From positions 1-14,978 of the forward strand of contig CAYVMN010000116.1 of assembly GCA_964452575.1 (NCBI GenBank): a DNA stretch of 14,978 nucleotides, in the 5' to 3' direction. The position numbers and the translations under genes are program-made. Positions within the stretch are counted from its first letter, which is position 1; each line of letters begins with the position of its first letter. Below are positions 1-7,185 of the stretch, in pieces. Below the pieces are notes generated by a model that was not told the origin of the DNA, did not search any database, and worked only from the letters and a program-made list of their open reading frames with translations. The stretch is from CAYVMN01 sp964452575 (GTDB lineage: Bacteria; Desulfobacterota; DSM-4660; Desulfatiglandales; Desulfatiglandaceae).

Positions 1-16
1 ACAGTTTTATCCAAAA

Positions 17-44
17 GCTAACCGCTAATGGCTAAAAGCTAACC
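17..44. repeat. Heptanucleotide tandem repeat (GCTAAnn x4)
   Basis: Four consecutive 7-base units, GCTAACC, GCTAATG, GCTAAAA and GCTAACC, followed by GC. As a result a 13-base string recurs at 13-25 and 34-46. A related two-unit CTAACCA repeat lies just after the next gene at 1317-1330. The units are seen directly; the function is unknown. Confidence 0.75.
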
Positions 45-75
45 GCACAGGTCCAGAAATTTCCATCTGTGAAAG

Positions 76-119
76 ATAGGCTTCCTCTAAAAACCGGAAT
101 CTGGGATGAAGCCTATTTT
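76..119 (+). terminator. Inverted repeat with short T run upstream of the first gene
   Basis: The 9-base arm ATAGGCTTC at 76-84 is exactly complementary to GAAGCCTAT at 108-116, with a 23-base loop and four T residues at 116-119. It could end transcription from a gene left of the window, or act as a leader hairpin for the gene starting at 137. The T run is short and the loop long, so a terminator call is weak. Confidence 0.35.
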
Positions 120-136
120 GTTGAAACGGTAGGCTA

Positions 137-1276
137 ATGGAAGCACTTCCCCTTATGCAACATGACAAGAGAACATTCATGCTGGAATCCAATTCAAGTT
201 ACCTTCACGGTGGTGCGCCCCGGTCTGACCTGTCTAGACTGGGGCTGCCCGAACGGACCGTGCGTGATTTCAGCGTCAATCTTAATTTCCAGGGGCCACC
301 GGGTATTGTCAGGGAAAAATGGCCGGAGCTTTTGGAAACGATCCAGGACTATCCAGCTGTTGAGGGTGATGGCATCGCTACCTATTACCGGGAAAAATTC
401 GGGATTGCCCCTGAGAATTTTCTATCAGGGAGCGGTTCAACCGAGATGATCTACCTGGTGCCAAGGGTCCTCAGGTTCCGCCGGGCACTGGTGATCAGCC
501 CCTCGTACCATGACTATGAACGGGCCTCCATCCTTGCCGGGGCCGGGGTGGCCAGGTTGCACCTATCCCCTGAAGATGGATTCGCATTTCCTGGTATGGA
601 CATACTGGCAGATGCCATGAAGGAGGCAGATGCCCTCTGGATCGGCCGGCCGAATAACCCCACAGGAACCATGTTCCCGAAAGAACTCCTCTTGGAAGCG
701 GCAACGAGGTTTGAGGAAAAGCTCTTCATCGTTGACGAGGCCTTCATTCAGTTTACAAAGAGGTGGCAAGAGGAGACCTTCATTACGGAAAGGCCGAGGC
801 CCAACATTTTAGTTATCCATTCTCTCACAAAATACTATGCCCTCGCCGGCCTTAGGCTTGGCGGGGTTGTTGGGCCTCAGGCCCTAGTCGAACGCCTCAG
901 GGCAGCAAAGGAACCCTGGACAGTGAATGGCGTAGCAAATAGGATCGGCCCCCTCCTCTTGCAGTGTGAGGACTACGAGCAGGAGACCAATTCGGTAACG
1001 GCCAAGGAGCGCGAGCGAATCCTGCCAAGGCTTCAGAAATTGCCAGGAGTTACTCCATTTCCTCCTTCAGCCAATTTTATCCTTTGCCAGTGGACCCTAA
1101 CAAAGGAACTTGACGATCTGATTCGCCACCTTCTTTCAAACGGAATGTACATAAGGGACTGCAGGAACTTCCCAGGGCTGGAGGGAAATTTCTTCCGTAT
1201 GGGGCTTCGAGCACCAGAGGAAAACAACCGATTGATTTCAGTGTTATCTGACCTTACAGATCGTTTTAGCGGTTGA
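137..1276 (+). CDS. cobD: L-threonine-O-3-phosphate decarboxylase, class I/II PLP-dependent aminotransferase fold
   Basis: This PLP enzyme (379 aa) should decarboxylate threonine phosphate to (R)-1-amino-2-propanol phosphate, the linker that CbiB joins to the corrin ring. An HGG segment near residue 24 is typical of the CobC/CobD branch. The cofactor site shows PNNPTG at 172-177, Asp200 in IVDEAF, the Schiff-base lysine Lys232 in HSLTKYYALAGLR, and Arg240 for substrate phosphate/carboxylate. Histidinol-phosphate aminotransferase is the closest alternative, but the adjacent cbiB favours the cobalamin role. No strong ribosome site marks the ATG at 137; an in-frame ATG at 155, with GGAAG upstream, is an alternative. 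The name is cobD in the Salmonella scheme and cobC in the Pseudomonas scheme. It probably belongs to a cobalamin operon that may begin left of the window. Confidence 0.85.
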   Translation: MEALPLMQHDKRTFMLESNSSYLHGGAPRSDLSRLGLPERTVRDFSVNLNFQGPPGIVREKWPELLETIQDYPAVEGDGIATYYREKFGIAPENFLSGSGSTEMIYLVPRVLRFRRALVISPSYHDYERASILAGAGVARLHLSPEDGFAFPGMDILADAMKEADALWIGRPNNPTGTMFPKELLLEAATRFEEKLFIVDEAFIQFTKRWQEETFITERPRPNILVIHSLTKYYALAGLRLGGVVGPQALVERLRAAKEPWTVNGVANRIGPLLLQCEDYEQETNSVTAKERERILPRLQKLPGVTPFPPSANFILCQWTLTKELDDLIRHLLSNGMYIRDCRNFPGLEGNFFRMGLRAPEENNRLISVLSDLTDRFSG

Positions 1277-1316
1277 ATGTCTGGGGGTGACTTTTTGCAG
1301 CGCTTGGCCTGAAGTA

Positions 1317-1330
1317 CTAACCACTAACCA
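1317..1330. repeat. Two tandem CTAACCA heptamers
   Basis: CTAACCA occurs twice without a gap between the decarboxylase and cbiB, followed by CTGAC. The unit resembles the GCTAAnn heptamers at 17-44, so the same kind of short repeat sits on both sides of the first gene. Function unknown. Confidence 0.65.
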
Positions 1331-1352
1331 CTGACATTACCTATATTGTATT

Positions 1353-2342
1353 GTGCTAGAAATATTATCCGTCATTTTTCTTGCGTTTCTCATTGATCTC
1401 CTTATAGGCGATCCCCGATACAGGTATCATCCTGTAAGGATCATCGGCCGTGGGGTCACCCTCTTTTCAAAGGTATTACGAGGCCATGGTCTTGGAGGAA
1501 AAGGGGGAGGGATAATCCTTACCTTGATACTCATGGCAATTACCCTGGCATTGTATGTTGCCATTAGCCTTGCCTTCCGGAGGCTCCATCTTGTATGTGG
1601 GTTGGGTTTTGATCTCTTCATCTGTTATTCGTGCATTGCCATGAGAGATCTCCTTAAACATACGAGACCCGTGATCATCGCCCTGGAACGCAAAGATCTG
1701 ACCAAGGCGAGAGAAGGGATCAGCCTGGTGGTGGGACGTGATGTCCGCCATCTGGATGCGGAGGGGGTGAGCAAGGCGGCGATGGAGACCATGGCCGAGA
1801 ACTTTGTTGATGGGTTTCTTTCGCCCCTTTTCTGGTATATGGTAGGAGGCACGGCGGCACTTCTTCTCGGGGTTTCTCCTGTTTTGCCGGCCCTTTGCTG
1901 CATGCTGGCCTTTAAGGTCGCAAGCACCCTCGACTCTATGGTCGGGTATAAGAATCAGAAATATTTGGAATTTGGATGGGCCGGGGCGAGACTCGATGAC
2001 ATTATGAATTTTATCCCGGCACGCATCTCCCTTGCCATCCTCTTTTTGGGGGCATGGGCGATTGGGCTCAATCCCATGGATGGGCTCAAGGTCGCCCTAA
2101 GGGACAGGCTCAAACATGACTCCCCAAACGCTGCCCATGCAGAGAGCTTTACGGCCGGGATCTTTCATCTCCGCCTGGGCGGACCTACCCTATATCCTGA
2201 CGGCCAGGAGATAAAGCCCTGGCTCGGGGATGGGGATGTGGTGCCCGGACCGGCACAGGTCCGGAAAATGACAAGCCTTGTAAATCGTTCGGCCTGGATT
2301 TCGGTTCTTGCTGCCATGGGAATACTGTTCCTGTCGGCATAG
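1353..2342 (+). CDS. cbiB: Adenosylcobinamide-phosphate synthase CbiB (CobD in the Pseudomonas scheme)
   Basis: This integral membrane protein (329 aa, about the family norm) amidates adenosylcobyric acid with aminopropanol phosphate to give adenosylcobinamide phosphate. The N-terminus shows the family hallmark IDLLIGDPRYRYHPVRIIG at about residues 14-32. The central VGRDVRHLDAEG and METMAENFVDGFLSPLF segments follow at about 127-162, and the C-terminal GGPTLYPDG at about 275. Several hydrophobic helices are evident. The start is GTG at 1353, chosen because the family motif begins shortly after it; no good ribosome site is visible. It lies 76 bases after the decarboxylase that supplies its substrate and 25 bases before the btuF start, so it probably shares their transcript. 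Confidence 0.93.
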   Translation: MLEILSVIFLAFLIDLLIGDPRYRYHPVRIIGRGVTLFSKVLRGHGLGGKGGGIILTLILMAITLALYVAISLAFRRLHLVCGLGFDLFICYSCIAMRDLLKHTRPVIIALERKDLTKAREGISLVVGRDVRHLDAEGVSKAAMETMAENFVDGFLSPLFWYMVGGTAALLLGVSPVLPALCCMLAFKVASTLDSMVGYKNQKYLEFGWAGARLDDIMNFIPARISLAILFLGAWAIGLNPMDGLKVALRDRLKHDSPNAAHAESFTAGIFHLRLGGPTLYPDGQEIKPWLGDGDVVPGPAQVRKMTSLVNRSAWISVLAAMGILFLSA

Positions 2343-2367
2343 AAGGGCATTGAAAAAATACACACTT

Positions 2368-3252
2368 ATGATGAAAAGTATTTGTCGTTTATTTGTCCTG
2401 AGGGTTCATATTCCTGCCTCGTTATTATTGGCTGGATTACTTGTCGCTACCATGCTCACCGATGGTGCAGGGGCACAGGGTTACCCGAAAAGAATAGTTT
2501 CTCTTGCCCCGACGATTACAGAGCAGGTCTATCTTCTGGGCGCGCAAGACAGGCTCATAGCGAATACCGTCTACTGCGTCGTTCCCCCCGAGGCCAAACA
2601 AAAGGAAAAGGTGGGAACGGTCATCCAGGCCAACATCGAGAAGATCATAAGCCTCAAGCCGGATCTTGTGCTTGTGAGTTCCCTTGCGAGACCAAGGCAG
2701 CTAAGGAAGTTGGAAAACCTTGGAATTCCAATCGTGCGTTTCGATTATCCCAAGAGTTTTTCAGAGATCTGCCAGCATTTTCTGAGATTGGGGGAGATCA
2801 TTGGGGAGAGCGATAAGGCAAAGAAGATTGTTGCTGATGCAAGAAGAGAGATAAAGGAGATCAAAGAAAAGACGGGGGGACTCCCCAGGAAGAAGGTCTT
2901 TATCCAGATCGGCATCAAGCCCCTCTTCACGGTGACAAAGGATTCGTTCCTGAACGACTATATTGAATTCTGCGGGGGATCCAATATTGCACTCGATGAG
3001 AAATCGGGCGTATACAGCAGGGAAAAGGTCCTGGAATGGAACCCCGATGTGATCATCATAACGACAATGGGCATAGCCGGAGAAAAAGAGAAAGAGTCGT
3101 GGGAGAAGTACCGTTCTATGGCTGCCGTTAGAAACAATAACATCCATATCGTTGACCCGGAAAAGGTCTGCAGTCCCACACCCATCACCTTTGTAGAGGC
3201 CCTCAAGGAGATAGCACAGATCGTGCACCCAGGGATCCAGTTTACCAGGTAA
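2368..3252 (+). CDS. btuF: ABC transporter periplasmic substrate-binding protein, cobalamin/BtuF-like
   Basis: This is a periplasmic binding protein of the TroA/BtuF class (294 aa), expected to capture corrinoids (or possibly an Fe3+ chelate) and deliver them to the adjacent permease. Residues 1-35 form a signal peptide: MMK and basic residues, a hydrophobic core, then an AGAQG cleavage region. No lipobox cysteine is visible, so a soluble periplasmic form is likely. The mature part opens with PKRIVSLAPTITEQVYLLGA, typical of the fold, followed by IEKIISLKPDLVLVSS. A longer frame from 2308 would overlap cbiB by 35 bases and spoil the signal peptide, so ATG 2368 (or 2371) is preferred. The next gene starts 1 base after its stop. 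Cobalamin specificity is inferred from the cbiB and decarboxylase neighbours. Confidence 0.85.
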   Translation: MMKSICRLFVLRVHIPASLLLAGLLVATMLTDGAGAQGYPKRIVSLAPTITEQVYLLGAQDRLIANTVYCVVPPEAKQKEKVGTVIQANIEKIISLKPDLVLVSSLARPRQLRKLENLGIPIVRFDYPKSFSEICQHFLRLGEIIGESDKAKKIVADARREIKEIKEKTGGLPRKKVFIQIGIKPLFTVTKDSFLNDYIEFCGGSNIALDEKSGVYSREKVLEWNPDVIIITTMGIAGEKEKESWEKYRSMAAVRNNNIHIVDPEKVCSPTPITFVEALKEIAQIVHPGIQFTR

Positions 3253-3253
3253 T

Positions 3254-4264
3254 ATGATAAGAAAAAGGATAACCAGGTGGTTGATTGTTCTTCTGATACT
3301 CTCAGTCCTATTGGTATCGGTTTCTGTGCTTTCATTGTGCGTTGGTTCTGCAGGCATACCCATTAAAAAGATGCTCAGTATAATCTCCGAGGGGAGAGGC
3401 ACAGCAGAATATACGATCCTGTTTGATATAAGGTTACCAAGGATTATTCTTGGCCTTGCCATTGGAGGGGCCTTGAGCCTTGCCGGGACCATACTCCAGG
3501 GCATGTTTCGGAACCCGCTTGTAGAGCCCTATACGCTGGGTATATCGGGCGGTGCCTCCCTTGGGGTATGCATCAACATCATATTCAAGTGGTATGCCCT
3601 TCTCGGTGTCCTTGCATATCCCCTCTCCGGCTTCTTGGGTGCAGTAGTGGTAATAATTATTGTCTATACCTTGAGCCTGAAAAAAGGGATCCTGAAGATC
3701 CACGGGATGTTGCTCACAGGTGTGATGATAAGCTTTATTTCATCATCACTGGTTATGCTCTTCATGGCGGTCTCACGCACCGAGGATCTCCACAGCATCG
3801 TCTTCTGGATCATGGGATCTCTCGATGAACCCAACATCTTCCTGATAAAGGCTGCCCTCTGGGGCGCCCTCGCAGGTCTAGTCCTTTCATACCTCTTTTG
3901 CCTCGACCTGAATGCGCTCGCCCTCGGTGATGAGGAGGCGATCCATCTGGGGGTCAACGTCCCACGGACTAAACGGAGTCTCTTCCTCATCGCCTCAATC
4001 CTCACAGGGGTCAGTGTCTCGGTGACGGGCATTATAGGATTTGTGGGACTCGTAGTTCCCCATTTCATGAGGATGATTACGGGCACGGACCATCGAATCC
4101 TCTTCATAAGCTCTTTCCTGGCAGGGTCCTGTTTCCTGATCCTGTGCGATACCCTTGCGCGCACGATAATTGCCCCCCTGGAACTACCGGTCGGCGTCAT
4201 AACAGGGATAATCGGCGGCATAGTCTTTATCTATGCCCTTACAAAGAGACAGGTCTTACTATGA
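3254..4264 (+). CDS. btuC: FecCD/BtuC-family ABC transporter permease
   Basis: This inner-membrane permease (336 aa, typical family length) is largely made of hydrophobic helices. FecCD-family landmarks include GGALSLAGTILQGMFRNPL at about residues 75-93, followed by a glycine-rich SGGASLG stretch. Near residue 260 comes VTGIIGFVGLVVPHFMRM, the region that contacts the ATPase. It starts one base after the btuF stop, and its TGA overlaps the ATG of the ATPase gene (ATGA), a strong sign of translational coupling. Siderophore and cobalamin permeases share this family; the corrinoid assignment comes from context. Confidence 0.9.
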   Translation: MIRKRITRWLIVLLILSVLLVSVSVLSLCVGSAGIPIKKMLSIISEGRGTAEYTILFDIRLPRIILGLAIGGALSLAGTILQGMFRNPLVEPYTLGISGGASLGVCINIIFKWYALLGVLAYPLSGFLGAVVVIIIVYTLSLKKGILKIHGMLLTGVMISFISSSLVMLFMAVSRTEDLHSIVFWIMGSLDEPNIFLIKAALWGALAGLVLSYLFCLDLNALALGDEEAIHLGVNVPRTKRSLFLIASILTGVSVSVTGIIGFVGLVVPHFMRMITGTDHRILFISSFLAGSCFLILCDTLARTIIAPLELPVGVITGIIGGIVFIYALTKRQVLL

Positions 4265-5046
4265 AAGAGGAACTTCTCAAGATAGAAGGCCTCTCCGCAG
4301 GCTATGGTGAAACTATTGTCCTTCATGATATTGGCTGCACCGTATCCTGGGGTGAGTTGATTGGGATCATAGGGCCAAATGGATCGGGAAAGACAACGCT
4401 TCTAAGGGCAATCACGCGAATACTGAGGCCCCACAAGGGCAGGATTCTTATTGACTCGAAGAACGTCTGGAAGATCCCCTTGAGAGAGCTTTCACAGATG
4501 GTTGCCGTGAGCTCTCAGTTGGTAGACCCGTTCTTGACCACTGTCGAGGAGTATGTCCTCTTGGGAAGGCTCCCCCATTATAAGCAATATCAGTTCTTCG
4601 AGACAAGGAATGATGAGGCCATTGTAGAACAGTACATGAAGCTGACAGATACCCACAGGCTCAGAGGATCATTAATAAGCGAACTCAGTGGAGGGGAAAG
4701 GCAACTTGCCTCCATAGCCCGTGCCCTGGCCCAGGAGCCGATACTATTGCTGCTTGACGAGCCAACCTCGCATCTGGACATCACCCATCAGGCCCAGATC
4801 ATGGAGCTAATAAGGAGGCTGAACCGAGATCTTGGGCTGACAGTGCTTATGGTACTGCACGACCTGAATCTTGCCAGCGAATACTGTAACAAACTCATGC
4901 TTATCAACAACGGCGCCATACACAGCTTTGGAACTCCTGAGGAGGTGCTCACATACCAGACAATAGAAGAGGTGTATAAGACAGTCGTGATTGTCGAGAA
5001 AAGCCCTCTCACGGGAAAGCCCTATGTCTTCCTGGCCCCCCCTTAA
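4261..5046 (+). CDS. btuD: ABC transporter ATP-binding protein, BtuD/FepC type
   Basis: This cytoplasmic ATPase (261 aa) powers the BtuC-like permease. All nucleotide-site motifs are intact: Walker A GPNGSGKTT at residues 38-46, Q-loop region VSSQ near 83-86, signature LSGGERQ at 142-148, Walker B ILLLLDEP at 161-168, D-loop SHLD, and the switch histidine in MVLHDLN near 200. The ATG at 4261 overlaps the permease stop. A longer upstream frame from 4144 lies entirely inside btuC and is rejected. The stop codon overlaps that of the convergent fmdE gene. Confidence 0.93.
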   Translation: MKEELLKIEGLSAGYGETIVLHDIGCTVSWGELIGIIGPNGSGKTTLLRAITRILRPHKGRILIDSKNVWKIPLRELSQMVAVSSQLVDPFLTTVEEYVLLGRLPHYKQYQFFETRNDEAIVEQYMKLTDTHRLRGSLISELSGGERQLASIARALAQEPILLLLDEPTSHLDITHQAQIMELIRRLNRDLGLTVLMVLHDLNLASEYCNKLMLINNGAIHSFGTPEEVLTYQTIEEVYKTVVIVEKSPLTGKPYVFLAPP

Positions 5047-5657
5047 CCTTTCCTTTCCAAGGCCTCAAAGCAAGGGATGCACAGGGTCTGACCGAGCAAT
5101 CTTCGGGTGCGGGATTCCATGGTGGCCTCCCCGCAATGCTCGCAGAGAAGGCTTTCCATAATACGGGCCTTCCCAGGGATGTCCCCAGAGGCAGGCCTTA
5201 TCTCAAAGAGCTCTTCCAGCCGGGCATCAAGGATGCGTTCAGTTCCTTGCTCCATGGCCTCCTTCAGTCGCGCCTCCTCTCCTGGGGTCAAATCCTCTCT
5301 CCCCATCTTCTTTCTCAGGCGGATCAATTCCGGGGCCTTTTCACCGACTATCCCAGGCCTGGCAACGATTCGAAGGCCCTTTCCATCCGAGCGACGGTAA
5401 AAAGTGAAGGCATTTTTACCGTAGTCCAAATGAATCAGGTTGCCTTTTCCAAAGGTGCAGCCGGTCAGAAATTGAATCGCGTCCACACCGCACATGTCGG
5501 TCTCCACTATGGCCACGATCTCTTCATCCGAGGCGCGGCCCAGTTCAGAAAGGGCCAGTTCCGCTGCGCGGATGCCTATGGCAAGGCCTAGGCAGGAATG
5601 CCCGTGGAAGTTGATGGTTTGTTGGATCAGTTGGGGTAAGAAAGTCCTCTCAGTCAT
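5043..5657 (-). CDS. FmdE family protein (formylmethanofuran dehydrogenase subunit E-like)
   Basis: The 204-aa protein has the FmdE N-terminal domain: FHGHSCLGLAIGIRAAELAL near residue 20, then ETDMCGVDAIQFLTGCTFGKG, then DYGKNAFTFYRR. A C-terminal zinc finger carries two CxxC pairs (CEHC and CIPC). In methanogens FmdE goes with Mo/W formylmethanofuran dehydrogenase; in bacteria without that enzyme the role is not settled, with molybdenum/tungsten cofactor handling often suggested. The start at 5657 is set by an AGGAGG 7 bases upstream; in-frame ATGs further upstream lack such a site. The gene is convergent with btuD and has its own long leader with promoter and folded RNA, so it is regulated separately from the cobalamin genes. 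Confidence 0.85.
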   Translation of the reverse strand: MTERTFLPQLIQQTINFHGHSCLGLAIGIRAAELALSELGRASDEEIVAIVETDMCGVDAIQFLTGCTFGKGNLIHLDYGKNAFTFYRRSDGKGLRIVARPGIVGEKAPELIRLRKKMGREDLTPGEEARLKEAMEQGTERILDARLEELFEIRPASGDIPGKARIMESLLCEHCGEATMESRTRRLLGQTLCIPCFEALERKG

Positions 5658-5663
5658 GACATA

Positions 5664-5669
5664 GCCTCC
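5664..5669 (-). promoter_or_regulatory. Shine-Dalgarno site of the fmdE-like gene
   Basis: On the minus strand the sequence AGGAGGC precedes ATG 5657 with 7 bases between. GGAGGC is exactly complementary to GCCTCC in the 3' strand of the folded leader at 5796-5801, so the site could be masked by that strand when the upstream helix is not formed. Confidence 0.7.
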
Positions 5670-5791
5670 TGTTCTATGATGCATGGAAGTCGGGCGCTTC
5701 AATGTGCATGGGGCGTGGCAGGCGACCTGCCCGAGGCCGTTTTCCCTCAGTACAGGTACCTGCTTTCCTCAGATCTCCGTGACCCTGACAC

Positions 5792-5859
5792 AACGGGAGG
5801 CAAAGGAGCAGCCGCCGGCATCTCCCTTGCTCAGCTTGGCACCCTTTCACCTCCTCCCC
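5792..5859 (-). ncRNA. Candidate riboswitch aptamer, Moco/Tuco-like, in the fmdE leader
   Basis: Seen: an outer helix GGGAGG (5858-5853) with CCTCCC (5800-5795) and an inner helix GAGCA (5832-5828) with TGCTC (5810-5806), enclosing a small GCC/GGC hairpin. The 3' side reads CTCCTTTGCCTCCCG. From memory, a CTTTGCCTCCC-type 3' segment is strongly conserved in the molybdenum cofactor riboswitch family, and FmdE genes have been listed among its targets. The element is shorter than a full Moco aptamer, which would fit the Tuco variant lacking one helix. It could be another structured leader. A covariance-model search is the decisive test. Confidence 0.45.
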
Positions 5860-5910
5860 AAAAAAGCCACGAGACACCCGTTGCCTTCGGGCAGGGGGAG
5901 TCTTCGTGGC
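5860..5910 (-). terminator. Strong hairpin plus U6 near the start of the fmdE leader
   Basis: On the minus strand GCCACGAAGAC (5910-5900) pairs with GTCTCGTGGC (5875-5866), ten base pairs with one bulged A, and an inner CCCG/CGGG helix. Six T residues at 5865-5860 follow directly. This is a good intrinsic terminator shape. It begins about 16 bases after the predicted transcription start, before the aptamer-like fold, so it could act as an attenuator. It could also end read-through from the lpx genes. The loop CTCCCC is complementary to GGGGAG just downstream. Confidence 0.6.
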
Positions 5911-5932
5911 CGCGCATCCATTCCACCTTTAT

Positions 5933-5961
5933 TTATTAGCCTCCGCCTCGGCGAATGTCAA
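5933..5961 (-). promoter_or_regulatory. Predicted sigma70 promoter for the fmdE-like gene
   Basis: On the minus strand TTGACA (5961-5956) is followed after exactly 17 bases by TAATAA (5938-5933). The -35 box is a perfect consensus match and the -10 box a good one. Transcription would start near 5926, giving a leader of about 270 bases before the ATG at 5657. Confidence 0.6.
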
Positions 5962-6321
5962 GGCTCAGTTGTCCCAAATGGGATTTCTCACACTCTGGGC
6001 GTCCAGACAGTCATCTTTTTAGTGAGGGCCTTACGGATTAGCCCCTCCCTTTGCGCTGTACGCCGCTTCGCTTTCCTGCCCCATAGAAATGGATAATTGC
6101 TTTGGGCTAGTTCCTACTCCTAAAAGGGTGCATGTCATCTGGGGACGATTCGTTTCAGGACAAGGAAATTGAAATCGGCGAGAGTCGATTGAAGTGTTGA
6201 GTCCATTGCCGGAATCGAACGTCTTGAATTCTTGTTCGAAGGGGTCGATGAAGGATATCCGGTCTCTGGCAGGGTAACTAGCAACTTCTAGATTGAAATT
6301 TTGAAAGACGTCCCTTAATTC
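5962..6321. other. Long intergenic stretch with no convincing gene
   Basis: About 360 bases between the lpxA-like stop and the fmdE promoter. Open frames that cross it on the plus strand lack recognisable domains and run on antisense to the fmdE leader, so I do not call them. It contains a short inverted repeat, TCCCA/TGGGA, near 5972-5983, and an imperfect helix GAGGGC/GCCCTC around 6025-6048. Neither has a T run. Nothing else is identified. Confidence 0.4.
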
Positions 6322-7185
6322 CTATGAAATCGAAATGGAATCGGATTCCCGGCCTTTCTGCGCCCTCTTTCGATCTTTACCCGAGCATATCCCCCGGGTG
6401 GATTTTTCAAGGAATTCGGCCAGTCTCAGAACGCACGTGTTCGAATCATCGCGGAGCCTTTTCACGATTTCCGAGCGGGGCAAATGGCTCCAGAAAATCA
6501 TCTTGAAGGCCTCTTTGATGGCTTCTCGATCCTCCAGAGAAAAACCCGCCCTTCGCAATCCAACTCCATTAACACTGACCACCTGTCCGGTTTCGGCGCC
6601 AACAACCAGGGAATAGTGAGGGCAGTCTTGGGCTATGCGGGAACCGCCGCCAATCATGACGAAATCCCCGATCCTGCAAAACTGGTGGATCACGGTATTT
6701 CCAGAAATAAAACTATAGTTCCCCAGGGCAATATGGCCTGCCAAAAGCACGCCATTACAGATGACATTATGGTCCCCCATGATGCAGTCGTGAGCGATGT
6801 GACCTGTTGCCATGATGAAATTGTTGTTTCCGATGATGGTCGCCTCGTTTTCATACAACGAACGATTAACCGTACTTTGCTCACGAAAAATATTGTTATT
6901 GCCAATGATAACGCCACTTTTGGTCCTGGGATCAAAACCCCGACTCTGCGGAGCTTCACCCAACACTGCTCCATGGAATACCTCGTTGTTGTTTCCCATT
7001 TTCACCCCTGCACAGATCTTCACACAGGAGTCAATGACAGAATGCTCTCCGATATCGGCACCATCGGCGATAATGGAATAAGCGCCGATCGATGTGTTTT
7101 TACCGATGACCACATCCTTTCCGATGATGGCTGTATCATGAATCTTTGGCATAAAAGGGGAGATCTCTCCACGAGCGACACTCAT
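6322..7185 (-). CDS. lpxA: LpxA-like acyl-ACP:UDP-sugar O-acyltransferase (left-handed beta-helix), divergent active site
   Basis: The 287-aa protein is built of hexapeptide repeats (IIGKDV, VIGKNT, SIGAYS and so on) with the LpxA-type helical C-terminus around GVGLRRAGFS and STRGI. LpxA adds a 3-hydroxyacyl chain to UDP-GlcNAc, the first step of lipid A synthesis. The catalytic HIAHD (His129, His132), LAGH (His151) and HQFC (Gln168) are intact. The usual GEAPQDLKY-type loop reads GEAPQSRGF here, so E. coli Asp74 and Lys76 correspond to Ser81 and Gly83, and His99 corresponds to Asn107. The sugar acceptor may therefore differ. The start at 7185 overlaps the lpxD-like stop by 4 bases (ATGA); Met12 at 7152 is an alternative. 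The C-terminal 20 or so residues are an unusual basic/serine tail. Confidence 0.8.
   Translation of the reverse strand: MSVARGEISPFMPKIHDTAIIGKDVVIGKNTSIGAYSIIADGADIGEHSVIDSCVKICAGVKMGNNNEVFHGAVLGEAPQSRGFDPRTKSGVIIGNNNIFREQSTVNRSLYENEATIIGNNNFIMATGHIAHDCIMGDHNVICNGVLLAGHIALGNYSFISGNTVIHQFCRIGDFVMIGGGSRIAQDCPHYSLVVGAETGQVVSVNGVGLRRAGFSLEDREAIKEAFKMIFWSHLPRSEIVKRLRDDSNTCVLRLAEFLEKSTRGICSGKDRKRAQKGRESDSISIS

Noticed and set aside
1..2367. Cobalamin riboswitch before the decarboxylase, cbiB or btuF genes
   Set aside because: No B12-box-like sequence or matching leader was found in these gaps; the gaps inside the block are too short. A switch could lie left of the window.
2761..3504. 247-codon minus-strand frame across btuF and btuC
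   Set aside because: It crosses the boundary of two well-supported genes on the other strand and has no recognisable domain.
5717..5731. Perfect hairpin GGCAGG-TCG-CCTGCC in the fmdE leader as a terminator
   Set aside because: The stem is strong but no T run follows on the minus strand; it may be part of the leader fold only.
5792..5859. TPP riboswitch, because the leader has GGGUGCC, GCUGAG and UGCCGGCG fragments
   Set aside because: The order and spacing are wrong, the CUGA-containing core between the elements is missing, and the downstream gene has no thiamine link.
5683..6096. 137-codon plus-strand frame across the fmdE leader
   Set aside because: It is antisense to a promoter, hairpin and structured leader, has low-complexity S/P/R-rich sequence, and shows no domain.
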